DNA from: Azorinus chamasolen
Taxonomy: Eukaryota; Mollusca; Bivalvia; Cardiida; Solecurtidae
Assembly: GCA_963576725.1 (NCBI GenBank)
Contig: OY755242.1
Span: forward strand, 5,151,093-5,215,092
Direction: 5' to 3'
Length of the DNA: 64,000 nt
Each line of letters begins with the position of its first letter. Position 1 is the stretch's first letter. The notes under the pieces are model-generated. The model was not told where the DNA came from. It saw only the letters and a program-made list of their open reading frames with translations, and searched no databases. The translations under genes were made by a program, and so were the position numbers. This document shows positions 39,801 to 54,800 of the stretch, piece by piece.

Positions 39801-42800
39801 AGTAGATATTGAAATAAGGAATAAAGATAGAATAGGGAAAGAGTTAATTTAAGCTTTCTCACACATAGGGCATTAGGCCTAGACGCATGTTCACGTCTTT
39901 GCAAGTCGAATAGACCCAGATCAGACGGCTCATGTAGGATCCAGTTTGTTTCACAAAATGTGTTTTCGTTTTACATGCAATTTACCACTGTATTTGCCAT
40001 TGCGATTGCTGTAGAGATATGTTTATTTACGCCGTTTGTCTTTTAGGATGGGGTGGAATAAGTATAACTTATGAGGGTGGCAGTCCCTGAACAGGTTTAA
40101 ATCCCCAGTCACAGTTGTCACTGGCCGTCCCAATGCGGTATTTAAATATTCCCCCTATTGTTTATTTGTTTTGTCTCTTTGTCTCGTTTTGTGTTTTGAT
40201 AGACATGTACATTTGCTGTACTTTCTTGTCATGGTGTTGTTCGCGCGGCTGTGTGTTTTTGTATGTGGTGCTTCCTGCATGACTCATACATGTACTTTCA
40301 TAGACTTCCTAATACAGTACATGTACCTCTTTACTCCATACATACTCCATACATACGCATTTTACGCCTTCAGAAACTCAGACTCAGATCAGATCCTGTA
40401 GGAACCGTCTAAACAGGATCTGGCTGTCATGTTCTTCTGGGAGGACATATGTCCGCTTCTGCTCACTATGGGCTAATTGGGCGCATCAGAGAGAGGGGAG
40501 AGGATACTGTTGGCCGAGTTGTTTCTGGTTCTTTTAAATTCCCAGTGTAAAGCACTGATACATTGGATCTCGGTTTATAGTCTGGGTCTATAGTTTCTGC
40601 CACAGCCAAAATATTCTTAGTGCCATTATAAAATTTCATGTTATTTCTTCTTTCTTAACCATTTTCTCCATAAATACGCCTTTCTACGCCTCTATAAAAG
40701 TCACTTTATGAAACCATTGTGATAAATATAAATATTTATCACAATGGTTTCTAAACTACACAATTCTTAGTTTTCCCTATTCACTAGTAAATGCTCCTTT
40801 TCGGTAGATTTACTCAAAGAGGTAGAATCTTGAAATAGCCTATGAGGTAATGGGTTAATTATTATTCATGTGGTATAAAGGCTTAAAGAACTACTAGTAT
40901 TATAGACGTAGATTTGCAGCTGCTTTTTCCTATTCAGACGAATAAAACATGAAATGTCAAAAACATTGTATAAAAGAATGGTGACATTCAAATATCGATT
41001 GCACAAGTTATGACATTTTAACATATATAAATGCGAGACAAGGGTGTACTTACGTATGCAAACAGTGTATGTCCCGACCAGAGGACTCATAGAGTTGCCC
41101 TCTGATCTAGGTCTTCATTGCTTATCGTACATAATCCTGCAGCAAACAGACACCTTTCAATGGTCTTTATTGTTAAGCACTGAAGAACCATTCAACTTTC
41201 CAAATTGTACGATCAAAGGGGTTACTATTGTGCAAATTATAACGAACTCAGATGTATTAACTGCCATTCAACCGATCTTGTAATGAACAAAATATTTGCA
41301 TTTGTGATGTAGACTTTCTAACTAAAATTCATCTCAAGAGAACAACAACGTCGCTGTTGTTTTATTTTTTTGTTTTATTGTGTGTGCGTGGAGGGTTGGG
41401 AAGTAAGTGGTTGTAGTAAAATTAGTTAATAAATCAAAGTAAGTCACAACCACTTTTTAAGCAATGTAAGCAATGTAATCTAAGCACTGTACTTGCTTGT
41501 ACAGTAGAATCTCGCTAAAATGACCTCATGATTTATTAACACATGAGACTATAAAGGCAGAAGGTTGCTTAATAAAGGACCACAATGATACAAATATGGT
41601 ACAGAAAGGCATTAGATAATGTTGCAAAAACTTATAGCCCAATCCCCTGCATGTATAGTGTATGCAATAAACATGTTTAAACCACAGAACTCTCCTACAG
41701 GAACTTTCTATATCACTTTTGTCCAGCATTAGGTTATTGCCTGTTTGAAGAGTCCAGAAATAGACTTCTTTTGAGCTGTCGCATTTACGCGACTTTACTG
41801 TACAATACACCCAATACTTGTCAGACACAGTATGTAGTTATAAATGCATGCTTTTCATCTACAGGTTTAAGTCCAAGCCTGCTTTGCCTAGATAAAATTG
41901 ATTGAAGTTATCATTCAGCAGCAGTGAGCACAGAGTAACCCCGTGAACGCGGAGCAGATATGTATGGACAACAAATACGCTGTTTTACTCCATATATATG
42001 TATTTTAATGCCTTTCAAATTGAGGAGACCTAGACCAGACGGCTCCTGTAGGAGTCGTTTGATCAAGGTCTACTCTGTTTACGAAGTCATGTGACAAATC
42101 CATAATGACACGGTAAATTTTGTTAGATATTCAATAAAAAGTCAAAATATGGCCTGTGTGTGCCTTCTGGCCATAATGGCACACTTGGTTTCACAATAGC
42201 CTTGGGCTAAAGCCCTTGGGCTATTATGCCACCAGGTGTGCCATTATGACCAGAAGGCACACCTAGGCCATATTTTAACCTCTTAGTTTATGATGTTTAA
42301 GGTATTCAAAATTCCTTGTTCTCGCCGAAAACAATGAATTTGTCGAAGTGTTAGAAATGAAACTCTAACTGTATGCTGTAATATGTCCCATTCTTAACAA
42401 GACAATGACACACGAAGTTCATAATGCCAGTATTTACCAAGATATAACAAATTGAAATGGAATTGAGGCGGTAAAGACAAATGCGGCATCTAATCCTCTG
42501 CGTGTATTTTAGTCTGAATGTCTATAGCTTGAATATTGATAAAGCAAAGTTACTACGCGTTTCATATGGGTCTTAACTATTTTCACAGTTATGATTAATA
42601 TACACCCCCCCCCCCACACACACACACACACACATATATTACATCTCTAAAACAAACACTTAATGACTAAACAAGAGTGGATTAAAAGCAGTTACAGTAA
42701 TTCAGAAAGATCCTGTGGTCCTGTACCACCTGACACTAAGACCCAGTTTAATTTAGTGGTCAATTTAGAGCGGGTTTACCCTACAGTATATACATTTACT

Positions 42801-45800
42801 AACACATTCATGTGCATGAGTATACATTTATTAATAAATACATCTAAATACAACTTTATGTGTATACATTTCCTGATAAATGTCAGCACATATGTATAAA
42901 CTGACTTATGAATACATGTACTGTGTATTCATTAATAATAAATACAATATATATGTGTATGTGTATAACGTACTAATAAATAGCTATACAAGTGTATACA
43001 TTTACTAATAAATACATGTGCATGTGTATACAGTTGTTAATAAATATATGTACATGTGTATACCTTTACTAATAAATATATATATATTTGTATACTTTAT
43101 TAATAAATACACGAACATATATGTACATTTACTAATAAATACATGTATACGTGTATACATTTACCTATAATATGTTATACATGTATATACATTTACTAGT
43201 AGGCCTAAATATAATTATGTACATGTACTTACATTTTCTAATAAATGTAAATATGTGCATATGTATACATTTACTAATAAATATATGTACACGTGTTTAC
43301 CTTTAGTAATAAATAAATGTTCATGCGCATATATTTAATAATTGATACATGTACGTGTATGAATTTACTAATAAAAACGTGCGTGTGTATACATATACCA
43401 ATAGATATATGTGCATAATGCGTATGCATTTACTAATAAATACATGCACATGTGTACACATTTACTAAAAACCTAGTAAATATGCGTGCATGTATATATA
43501 TATATGCATTTACTAATTAATATCTACACGTACATGTGTGTACATTTACTAATGTATACATATGCGCGTGTATACATATGCTAATAGATATAACGGTAGT
43601 TAGTCATTTCATGCTTGCGGTGAATCTTTGGATTCATGTGACAGTCTTGTTATATTTCTGTAAGGAAAAAGAATGCATTCTGTGCATAAATACTTGAGGT
43701 TAACCATTTGCACCAGAGAACCGTCGTTTGACTCATTTGCTAATAGAGTAGACTCATATCAAACGGCTTCTGTATGAACCGTCTGACCTGGTCTGCCTTC
43801 AGTCGTTTTGTTTCTAAACACGATACAGGTACAATGCATAGTCTTCGAAAATCAGACATAAAGAGCCGATTATATCGATAATTTCAATACATGCATAATT
43901 AGCCCCGCTGTACAATAGTCAATTGTAAACAATACACTCACCCAGACATGCACTCGGGGGTAAAATAATTATGCATGTAGCCAGTTTGTAGGCTAGCCTC
44001 GAAGCTTGTAATAATGAAATAACAGAACAGAACAGAACAGATTTTTATTGAAGACTTATACAAACATAGTCTTGTTGACATATAATGCATACATTTAACG
44101 TAATCACATGAATATGTACAGCACAGAGTATCTAAATATAGCAGATATAAATGAAAACATATAAATGCATAATCAGCAAAAATACTGAGGATGAATAATA
44201 CAGTAAATTTACTGGGAGTTTAAAACTGTGTTTCTTAAAGTCATAGCTTCTTGATATATTTCGAACACTTTATCAATACCTTACTGTTTTGAGATTTTAG
44301 TAATTCAATAAACTTGTACATAGATGGTCTTACATAATAATATTTCTTCAAGTATATTTTTCGTAGCTCAATATATTTGGGGCATATACATACAAAATGA
44401 TATTCATCTTCTAAATCTAAAAGGCTACAACATCGACAATATCGCTGCTCGTAACATAATGTTACAAAGAGTTAAACACTCTTGGTATGGGACAAAACAT
44501 ATAATAGCATACAAACTAGCATACCCAGTAACATTACCTGCCATCGGGTCAACCAGTCCACCTTAGTACCATTTTTGAAAGTCTTTGGCATGACCTGACC
44601 AGGGACCAGACTCACAAAGGCCTGCCCGAAAGCGAACGCTGAACCGACAGAGTTACATCAAATTTTCAAAAATTGACAACCTTGATGTGAAAATGGCCGT
44701 TAAGTTGGAAATGTTTGTTCTGACAATTTTTGCCAGAGTTACAGGACTTGGCAAATGTCTTCATTATAAAATATTTACATTCGCCCTGCAACGTCCTTAT
44801 ATAACCTTATTCTAAAAAGAAAGTTGCATAACCTCATGAACACCGGAAGCACGTCATTCATTTCTTAAATATAAGAAATACAATGGAATATAAATATAAG
44901 AAATAAATGACGTGCTACCGGTGTTCATGGGTTATGCAACGCATAGCTTTACGAGCAAAGATTCACGTGAAGCCCTTCGGGCTTCACTAACTTTGCTCGT
45001 AAAGCTATGCGTTGCATAACCTCATGAACACCGGAAGCACGTCATTCATTTCTTAAGTATACATATGCTTCAAACAATATCACCAGAAGGAAGAAGGGTG
45101 TATGCGTGTGTGTGCGCGCGTGTGTGTATGTTTCTTTGTCCTATAGACATGTTACTATTTTAATGCTTATGATGAATAATAAATGTATAAGAGTAGATGT
45201 ACAGGTAAATATATTTATAAGCTAGCTCTGAAGAGGTTGTTCGGATAATTATAGTTTACCTGCTACTTGCAAGTTTCATAAAGGGACATACTTTGCCCAA
45301 AACAATGACTGGGTTCCGGCTCAAATAGTTATCATCATAAATGTGGTCGATAATATCATGATAGGGCATGCTTGCTTGTGAACTATCAGTGGGCTAACTC
45401 TTAAGATATGTGAGTGTATGGACATTTTAAAAGGGACATAACTCTACAATTCACATTAGGAGATTCTAGATCTAAGGGCTCTAGTTTGAATTCAATTCAT
45501 TGTCATTATTATTGTGAATATACATATGAAGTTTTTATTTATCTAGTTATAAAGATGATGAAGGCATGCACAACTTTGGATAAGTTTCTACTTATGCAAT
45601 ATACATATGAATGTAAGCTTGTTTGCATGTACATGTATATGTACTAATGAGCAAGAACTTACATTATATGCATTCTTTTTGGTGGGAAAATAACAACATA
45701 AATGAACTATGTGTAACTTCAGCAACAATCCGTTCAGTTTTTAAGTAGATACAGGGTGTAATAAGAGAGGGCCATCAGTTTGAAATTTAATGCTGTCTTC

Positions 45801-48800
45801 TCTTTAATGCAAGAATTAGAAAACAATATTTTACCATAGTGTTAAAATTGGTGAAAATGCAAAAAAGCTACCACCAATTCACTGCTGTCACATATTTTCT
45901 GATTCTAGATACTTATATATTGCAAACCATCATTGATGGCATTATTCTCCAAAGATGGTACCGGTGGCCAAACTTTGAGGCTCTTGCTTATGACCTAAGT
46001 GGAAAGTCTGTAGTTGAACTGGCCACTTACTAAAGTACAACAGAGTTAGAATGCACCAACACGTACTTGAAAGTGAAACCTAAAACCAAGCATGGACTTC
46101 AGGTTTGTCTTGTTTAGGCACACTTGAAAGTATTTGCACCAACGGTTTAAAGTACCTACTTAGCTAAAAGTACGCGTCATTCGGATAACACTGGTCGAGT
46201 TTTATGAAATACTCCGAAGATTTGCTTCAAACCGCACCAACTATGGAGTTACTCCGACCGATATAGTGCCAACTCGACGGCATCACCTTCCGACAGTCGA
46301 CTGTTTCGGCGATACTAATTTTGAAGTTGTCTGTGACGAAACGCACCCGGAAACCCAAATATTGCTGTAGAGATCAATGGTTATTCCTGTAACGCATTTG
46401 TCGTATACCACAGTCTCACTGGCACTAGATCGAGAACAGACTATAGTTTATTTATAGCACTGGTACATTAATATACCGTATGCAAATACGGGCCAAGACA
46501 CGCTTAGCATGAATATGGTTAACAAACGAAACATGGTATATAAAATATCAATTATTCGAAAACTAAAATACGTATCATATTATCGATCTTTAAGACAGGT
46601 GGCAGCTTAATGCATGGTGAAAGTCATACAAAAAGCTCATCTGCCTAAAGCGCCTAAAATTAAAGTCATTTCACACATTGCCTAAATCCCGTTAATTATC
46701 TCCAGTCAATCTGTGTAATAATGACCTCTCAATTTCAGTCATTTGACGAAATGACTGAAAATTTTAGGCATTTCATGAAATGACCAAGTGAAACAGTCAT
46801 TTCACGAAATGACTGAAATTTTCAGTCATTTCACGAAATGACTGATTGCACAGATTTACTGTAGAAAATGGGACTGCGGGCTATGCAAAAAGGTGGTATT
46901 AAACAAAATACCGTGTCTGACCACGTTTCAAAAGGTTTGACACTCGTCAGAATAATCTGTTATGCAATATATAACGAGTATATTGCATGGATGTTCGTTG
47001 CCTTCATTGTATAGATTTAATTTTATAAACACTTAACACCCCGCGTTTCGTAACGCAGACAAGAGAACTCAGCTAGTCAATAGTCATACAGTTTATTCAT
47101 TATAAATCTCAGCTAGTTATACAGTCTTATTGCAGCTAGTCATACAGGCAGTGAAATTAGGTCATATTTCGTGTAACATTAATATTTTCATGGCACATTA
47201 TACTTTTATGGTAGATATTTCATTCATTTTGCCATTTCCATCATGCTAGGTGTGGTAATGCTTCAATGGATAGAATTTAGGATACTCGCTTGAAGCACCT
47301 GTTGTTTTCACTTGATGCACAGCGAGGATCATGTCCAATATTTAATGTTTATTTATTAGTGTTGTTCCGATAATCGATTATAATCGATGATTGATCGAAA
47401 AAGTATTTTCAATTTACCATCGATAGTAATTTTGACATAATCGATTACTGACTGTATAATCTGTACAGCAGCATCAGTAATTTTCGTAGGCGTTTTAATG
47501 GGAATATAACTGTATAAAGTACATGCATTTTACCTTTATAATAAGCCTCTACCAAGCTGTATTCTGTGACCATTCATTAAAATTCTCTCTTCGAGATGAT
47601 TCTAATGAATGGTCACAGCATACTGTTTGGTTGACACAAAAGCTTAGTTAGGTATTAGCTTGTTACATCAAGCTTTACATGTACCGAATCTCTGAAAGTA
47701 TTTTCGATTAATTATCGATTTTTAATCGATAATAAATGTTCAATTCAATTCGATAACCGATTATGATTTTGGTCCGATTCTCCATCCTTATTATTTATCA
47801 CAACACTGTAGGAAGAGGTGTGTTGAATGTTTTAAAACTGTATCACCGTCATAGATTGTGTATTTCATATAAGCTGGCGTGTTAAGTAGTGCAAACTTAC
47901 TTGTCAAAGTGGTCGGCATCCATCCGTCAGAGAAAAAATTGGTAATTATCTCGATTCGCTGATCTCAGCTTCCGGGAGGGATACACCGGAGTTTACATAC
48001 TGTGGTTTTCGTTTGTATAATGACAAAGAAACAAGACGAATAGTTCATAGACAAAATTCGTGACCACATTTAATCATAGCATGCGTACATAATACACAAC
48101 ATGAGACACAGCTTGCTGAAAGGTGTTAGTTACATAATGATAATCTTTCCTTCGTTGTTTCAAGAAGCGTTCAGTATTGACCTTTAGAATTCGCCAAAGT
48201 CCATCAGCCACTGAGTAACCTACTGATAATAAATAACTGGCCATAAACAAGAGAACAGAAATATTCTCTCAGTCTTTCGTACCATCTGCAATTTCAGCAT
48301 GGAACCCATTGCCTGAACACATTAAGGAACTTGACTATTTATCTCAATTCAAGAATAGTCTGACACAGACTATCTTCAAATCTGATAACGTTCCACCATA
48401 TTTCCTCACTGGTGACAGACGTTACTCTATGTATCACGCGAGATTGCGCAATAAATGTAGCTATTTGAATTCTGATCTTTTTAGAAATCATCTGAGGCAA
48501 GGGGGCAATGTGAATGTGGCTTCGAAAATAGAGGATGCAGAACATTATCTATTACAGTGTGAATTGTTTTTAAATGCAAAGCTGAAACTATTTCACAAAA
48601 CACATCCATTCCATCCCCTTAATGCCAGTTTATTACTCTTTGGTTCACCCGAACTTAGCAATGCAGAAAATGTAGAGATAGCTTCAGCTGTCCAAACATA
48701 CATTAAGGATACAAACAGATTTGCAATTAAAAACAATTTTCAGCGCTGAGACTCTTATCCTCCTTCTATACTTCTTATCTTCTCGTTCATCAGTCTCTTC

Positions 48801-51800
48801 TTTCTCCAGTTCTCTTTAATCGTTTCTCTAAGTACAGGTCTTGTTTTATTGAACTTATCGCCAATACTTTGTAAGATAACTTACTGTAAACTACTTTCTT
48901 ACTTCAATGTAACCAACCAAAAGGGAAGGGTCGTAATTAATGTTGCTAGAACGTGTGGCCCAACCCTTTAGCTGATATGTTTGTATATGTTATTCATCAT
49001 TTGTTTTGTTATGTATGATGATTATGTGAACAAATTTTGGCAATAAAATATGTTTAAACTAAATAACTGGCGACGGAGTCTCCTTCTAAAAATATATCTT
49101 CAAAATGGATTTAATCTAACTCGAAACTATTCAATTCAAAATCAACGTGACTTATTGTTTCACTACATAACAAGTCAAGGTATTTCCAGCAATGGCCGTT
49201 TATTTACTTCCTTTCAATTTGACCTCATATTAAAAAGTGATTAAGACTATATTTTAAACTATATAACTATAATTTAAAACGGCCATTGCTGAAAATACCT
49301 TAAAACTAAATGAAAGCGGGGAAACACGGCCTATATTTGGAAGTCATACCACGAGTAACTGTGCGGGTTTTCAGAAACTGACAATGTGACGTTACAATAG
49401 GGCGTGCCAAACTCTAACCTATACTAAATAGACACTTACTAAATACAAATGGCCAGTAACGGCTGATTTACTAATATAAATCGCCAGAGAATTTGAAAAA
49501 TACTGCAACGCCATTGGACAAAATATAATTTCAATCACTAAATGCTTTTTTTGTTTTAGGTGTATTCATCGGCAATTCCATACTGTGCTTCACGTGACAC
49601 ATATCTCCGTGTACCCGAAGCATCACGTGCTTGTGTCAACTGCAGTACATGTCCGGTTGGTCACGAGGAAGTATCGCCTTGCACGAGAACTTCTGACACA
49701 ATTTGCAGACCTTGTCCTAGCGGAACGTATAATGACCTAACCAACGATGTTTGTCGGAACTGTTCCCAGTGTGAGCCCGGATATTACTTCATTCAGGAGT
49801 GTAATAGCACAACTGATGTTACATGCGGCACATGCCCAAAGGGACTATTTACAGACTATTTTGACAGTAGATCTTGCAAGCCATGTAAAGTATGTCCCCC
49901 AAACGAAGAAAAAATAGAAAATTGCACTTCGCAGAAAGACACAAAGTGTGGAAATTGCGTAAGAGGTAATTGTCAGTCGGATGTGTTTTAAACCTTTCCT
50001 TCATGCAAATGCATGTGCGTTCCTTTGCAAACAGAATAGATCCAGATCAGACGGCTCATGTAGATGTAGGAGTCGTCTGATCAGACACCTCTCTGTTTGC
50101 TTATGAATTGTAATAGATCTGATTGCATGTATACATATATTTCACTGCAAAATTAAGCAACTGGGTTTTCATTATATCATTATAACACCTTATATCGAGC
50201 GGTAACAGTGATATTGTAGCATGCCTATGTGTTTCGGGAATATAAATATTAAGTATTTGTGCCTATAGTATACGGATATATGAAAAATGAATCATAACAT
50301 ACTTGTTTGCTAAATAAGGTCATTTTTTAACAATTTAAGTAGTTTTTTTTTCAGATTCTCATTAATATTCATGAATATGCAAATGAGAAATTATGAATAA
50401 AAGACTCGTGACATGTGGTAAATATATTAATATTATTTTAAAACTATTTTGGATGTTTTAAAAATAAAATAAATGTTTTTGCATCTTAATGACGCTAATG
50501 TTGAAACTTCGAAATGTTCGCGGTTGCCATGGAAACGCGCTGACCGTTTGCTTATCAAGCATCCAATACTTGTCCAACAAACGGAACTTGTTAACATTTA
50601 CCTTTAAAAAATATAGGTTACCAAAATTCCGCTAAGGGGGGTCGATAATGGGCCCTTGGCCTATTATGATTAGCTTTACATACAGAGTACATTTCTTCAA
50701 ATCATTTTCATGCACAGTAATATATCTCTACCCCTTTACTCCATGAATTTTCATGTAAGGAATAACGAATACCATTAATACTAAGTAGATTCATTGTTAT
50801 CATAACATATGGAGCAGGGCACGTGCTTTTGAATCATATCTAAATACATGTAATATAAGCAACATGGCGGATCCTGGTCAGATTTCTCCTACTGTGTTTG
50901 CAAAGCCATAGAAAGGCGTATATGGAGTAAAGGGAAGGACTGTACCGACCATTCAGTAAACGCACGTGCCGCTAAAGGCAGGTAATGCAGAATGAAAATA
51001 ATACAGCAAACTCCAGGGTGATTTTTCTGCATATTTGTTTTCATCCTTTGAGCTACCATCTGCCTTAAGGATCAACATTTGTCTTGGATGGCCGTTTAAA
51101 TCTTTTGATATTCTAACAGAATGCCACTTCAAACACTTGAGTCCCCAAGTCATGTGGCGTCTTATCCGGCTCCGAGGTTATAAAACCTTCAGATGTAGTT
51201 TGAGTCCATTCTCAAGCGTCTGATTGGTCAGATTTGAGCAAGCTCCAAATCTGACCAATCAGATACTTGAGAATGACTCAAACACAAAGATTTTTTTAAC
51301 TTTGGAGCCTAGATTCATACCTTTTATAAAGTTATCTCGACTTCGCCGGTAATGATAATTCAAATGATTTGTTATTTGTACAGAACAACCTGTCGACAGC
51401 AACCATCCGACATACGTCTAATTGTGGGGTTTAACCTCATAGGCTATTTTTAGATCAAACTTCTTTGAATAAATCTACCGAAAAGGAGCATTAGCTAGAG
51501 AAAAGGAAAATTTTGGTATTGTGTAGTTTGAAACCATTGTGATAAATAGAGCATTTGCTCCTATAGGAGCAAATGCTCTATTTATCACAATAGTTTCAAC
51601 AGGTGACTTTTGCCGAGGCGTCAATATGAGGGAATGGGTTAATACAAATGACAGGACGATAGTAATGCAGAAAGCTCCAGTAGGAGCTTGCTGTATTACT
51701 TTCGTCCTGCATCGAGCAAACGCATGCTTTTACAATCCTCATATTTATGGATTACAAATTATATGGTCGCTATGGACAGATTTCCTTGCATTTGTAGACC

Positions 51801-54800
51801 ATTTCCGAGTCGAAGCTACTTCAGAATGCGTTCGGTGTTCTCAGTGCTACCCAGACGTGTCTGTGATCGTGCCTGAATGTCAGAAGAAGCTAGGACATTC
51901 CCAGGAAGTGTGTCTGCCTCTCGGTTATGTACCACGTGGTTCTCACGGTAAGGTATTTGCGCATGCGTCACTGTGTGCAAGTGTGTACGTTTTAATGTAC
52001 TCCATTGGATTATGTTTTTGTACTAATTTTTTGTACTTATCTCGTTGCCATATATTGTCATTAGCTTCAAATTTCTTTGATATATTGGCCCTCCCCATTT
52101 TATGTTCAATAAATCTGGATTCAAACCTTTTGCTTAGGTGATAAAACGATCGTCGTTGGCAATGATATGAATATTATATAGTTAATTCATGTAATAGCAC
52201 ATAGGCGTAAGAATTTTAGCTATTGCAGAAATTATAGAATCATATCTATATTATATCTAAAGCAAACAGAGTAGACCCTGATCAGACGGCTCCTATAGGA
52301 GCCGTCTGATCTGGACCTACTCTGTTTGCAAAGGCATAGAAAGGCGTGTTTATAGAGTATAGGGTTAATATAGATTGTCGTAGTAGCAAATAGTGAAGAC
52401 CCTGGTCAAATTGCTCCTTATGGAGACGTTTGGTCTTGGTATGCCCTGTTTACTTAAGTTTTTGTCAATAGGAGTAATTAGTACATGTACCTTATACTAT
52501 AATTATTATGGTACAGTAAAAACAATGATGTAATCCCAGTACAAGTGGTAAATCCCTGGTCTGTCGTTACTCCTTCCCCAGTTACCAACTAATTTAAGAA
52601 CCGACAATGTTTAGTTATGAAGTTATCGGCTCGCTTCTTCTGTACAAGGGTGGGATATACATTATGAAACCAATGGGTGCAATGTAATTAGTAGGTGTGC
52701 CTGTGCATGGTACTACTAGGATTTAAATAGTCACATGATACAACATCGTGTAAGTCAAAATTAGATATTATGCAAGTCATCATCAGATAACCGTCTCAAA
52801 ACTGAACTTTATCTATTAAGGGTATATTTAGATCGTTTTAAGGCAGGACGAAGGAGCTTTCTCTTTCACCCTGAAACAAGTTACCACCTGTCTTTAACAC
52901 TGACATTGATATTTAATTTTAATGTTCAGTTTAGAGTTTTAACTGTATTTGTTTTCATTTATGTTTTACCACAATCCCGCAAAATGTATTACAAAGGTCA
53001 AATTACATTCGTCTTATATTTCAGTCATTATTTAGCAAAACGCATAATATTGTACATCTAACAATATACAGTACAACTTATCTAGATTGAAAATTTCAAT
53101 ACGGTGCCAGTGTCAGACTGTACAACAGGTGGCCACTTAATGCAGGGTGAAAGTCATGCAGAAAGCTCCAAAAAGAGCTTTCTGCATGACTTTCAACCTG
53201 CAATAAGCAGCCACCTGCCCAACAAGTTAAAAGTTCTTCTTTTCCAAATATCTGGTTTAGAGTGAGTCTACTGTTATCCCTGTTTCATTGGACACAGCTG
53301 ATTAAATAAACACTATTGGCGAATAATGGTTTTGTTAAATAATGCATATCTCATAAGTTTGTTATTTGATTTGTTCTACAAGGGAAGGGTCACAATTACC
53401 GATGTCTTGATATGGTTTAAGCAGTATCGTATGCCAAATAGTTATATAGTAAAACCTCTCTATAACGGCCACTAAATTACAACAAGTATTTTGTGTTAAA
53501 GGCAGATGACCGCTTAAAGCAAGGTGAAAGTAAAACAGAACGCTCCTATAGGAGCGTTCTGTTTTACTTTCACCTTGCTTTAAGCGGCAACCTGACCTAA
53601 ATACCAAATAATTAACGCAATTTGGTGGCCGTTATAGAGAGGTTTTACTATATAGTGGCGGCGGCGGCCAGAGCTACATATAAATGTGCATGCACAAATA
53701 CTATCATCATTATTTCTCCACCAAACCCTCTGTTGTGACCACTCTTTAGAATCGTCTCTTCGAGACATTCTAAAGTGTGCTCACAATATAAGGTTTGGTG
53801 GAGAGAAATAAAGAAGATGTTCTTGAAAATGTTTTGATTTACGCATCTTATCTGGACCTCATTACATCGTCACACTAATGAGAGGATTTTAGAATAAGCT
53901 TTATTAGCTCGTCCTGCGTCCTGCATCCGACGTCCGTCCACATTTCCAAACGACATATCCTCTGATACCGCTAACCTGATTTTAACCAAATTTTGTCAGA
54001 AGCATCAGTGGCTAGGTATGTGTGTGGTGGTGGTGGGGGGATTATTGTTCACATTATGAGCCCGGACCAAAAATGGCTCCGCTCAAGGGCTTATCAGTTT
54101 TTCATAGGCAAATCTTTAAAAAGCTTCTTCTCTGAAACTATAAGGCCTGGACCTTTGATATTTGGTTTGTAGCATTATCTAATGATCCTCTACAAAGATT
54201 GTTCAGATTATGACCCCTGGACCAAGGGCTTATCAGTTTTTCATAGGAAACTCTTTAAAATCATCTTCTCTGAAACTGTAAGGCCTAGACCTTTGATATT
54301 TGGTATGTAGCATGATCTAATGGTCCTCTACAACGATATTTCAAATTATGATCCCCGGACCAAAAATGGCTACACCCAAGGGCTTATCATTTTTTCATAA
54401 GAAAATCTTTAGTAATCTTCTCCTCTGAAGATGTAAAGTCTAGAGCTTTGATATTTTGTATGTAGCATGACCTAATGGTCCTCTACGAAAATTGTTCAAA
54501 TTATGACCCATGAGTCGAAAATGACCCCGCCCCAGGCTCTTTAAACATCTTATTCTCTTAAACTAAAATGCCCTGACCTTTGATATTTGGTATATATCAT
54601 TATTTAATGGTCCTCTACCAAGATTGTTCAAATTATGATCCCCAGGCCAAAATGGCCCCACCCTTGGGTTTATCAGTTTTGCTTAATCCTTTAAAAGTCT
54701 TGCTGCTTTACCTTGTGGTTCTCTACCAAGGTTGTACAAATGATGACTTCTGGGTTAAAAATGGCCCCGCCCAGGGGTTATCTAAGGTGAGCGCTTCAGG

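Larger units (their letters stand above)
30833..49559 (+). other. Large first intron of the TNFR-type gene
   Basis: 18.7 kb of repeat-rich DNA. Contents are given separately: E core at 30935-31035, foldbacks at 32870-33730, minisatellite 33755-34253, E/D nests 34873-36310, an A copy with a hAT-like insert 37847-38415, D, B and A copies to 40858, foldback 42144-42276, AT-rich minisatellite, two LINE tails and a compound palindrome. Stretches 31040-31900, 32150-32860, 41130-41490, 45060-46580 and 46850-47350 show no feature I can support. Confidence 0.65.
49966..51797 (+). other. TNFR-type gene intron 2
   Basis: Contains a family A fragment (49993-50130), an AT-rich stretch with an octamer ATGCAAAT (50377-50384), an X-box-like site (50523-50536), a family C copy (about 50731-50932), an E-like core (50955-51065), a foldback (51180-51310), a D element (51431-51642) and an E core (51645-51725). 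Confidence 0.65.

Noticed and set aside
44324..44566. 80-codon plus-strand frame
   Set aside because: It is the antisense shadow of a LINE polymerase tail on the minus strand.
45839..46033. 64-codon frame (YHQFTAVTYFLILDTYILQ...)
   Set aside because: Neither strand gave a recognisable domain or splice context; could be a decayed repeat.
49959..49964. Alternative donor gtaaga for receptor exon 2
   Set aside because: It leaves in phase 0, whereas exon 3 needs phase 1; the gtaatt at 49966 fits the reading frame and the cysteine spacing.
51539..52141. 200-codon frame covering receptor exon 3
   Set aside because: Only 51798-51947 is supported by splice sites, phase and cysteine spacing; the left part is a D element and the right part is intron.
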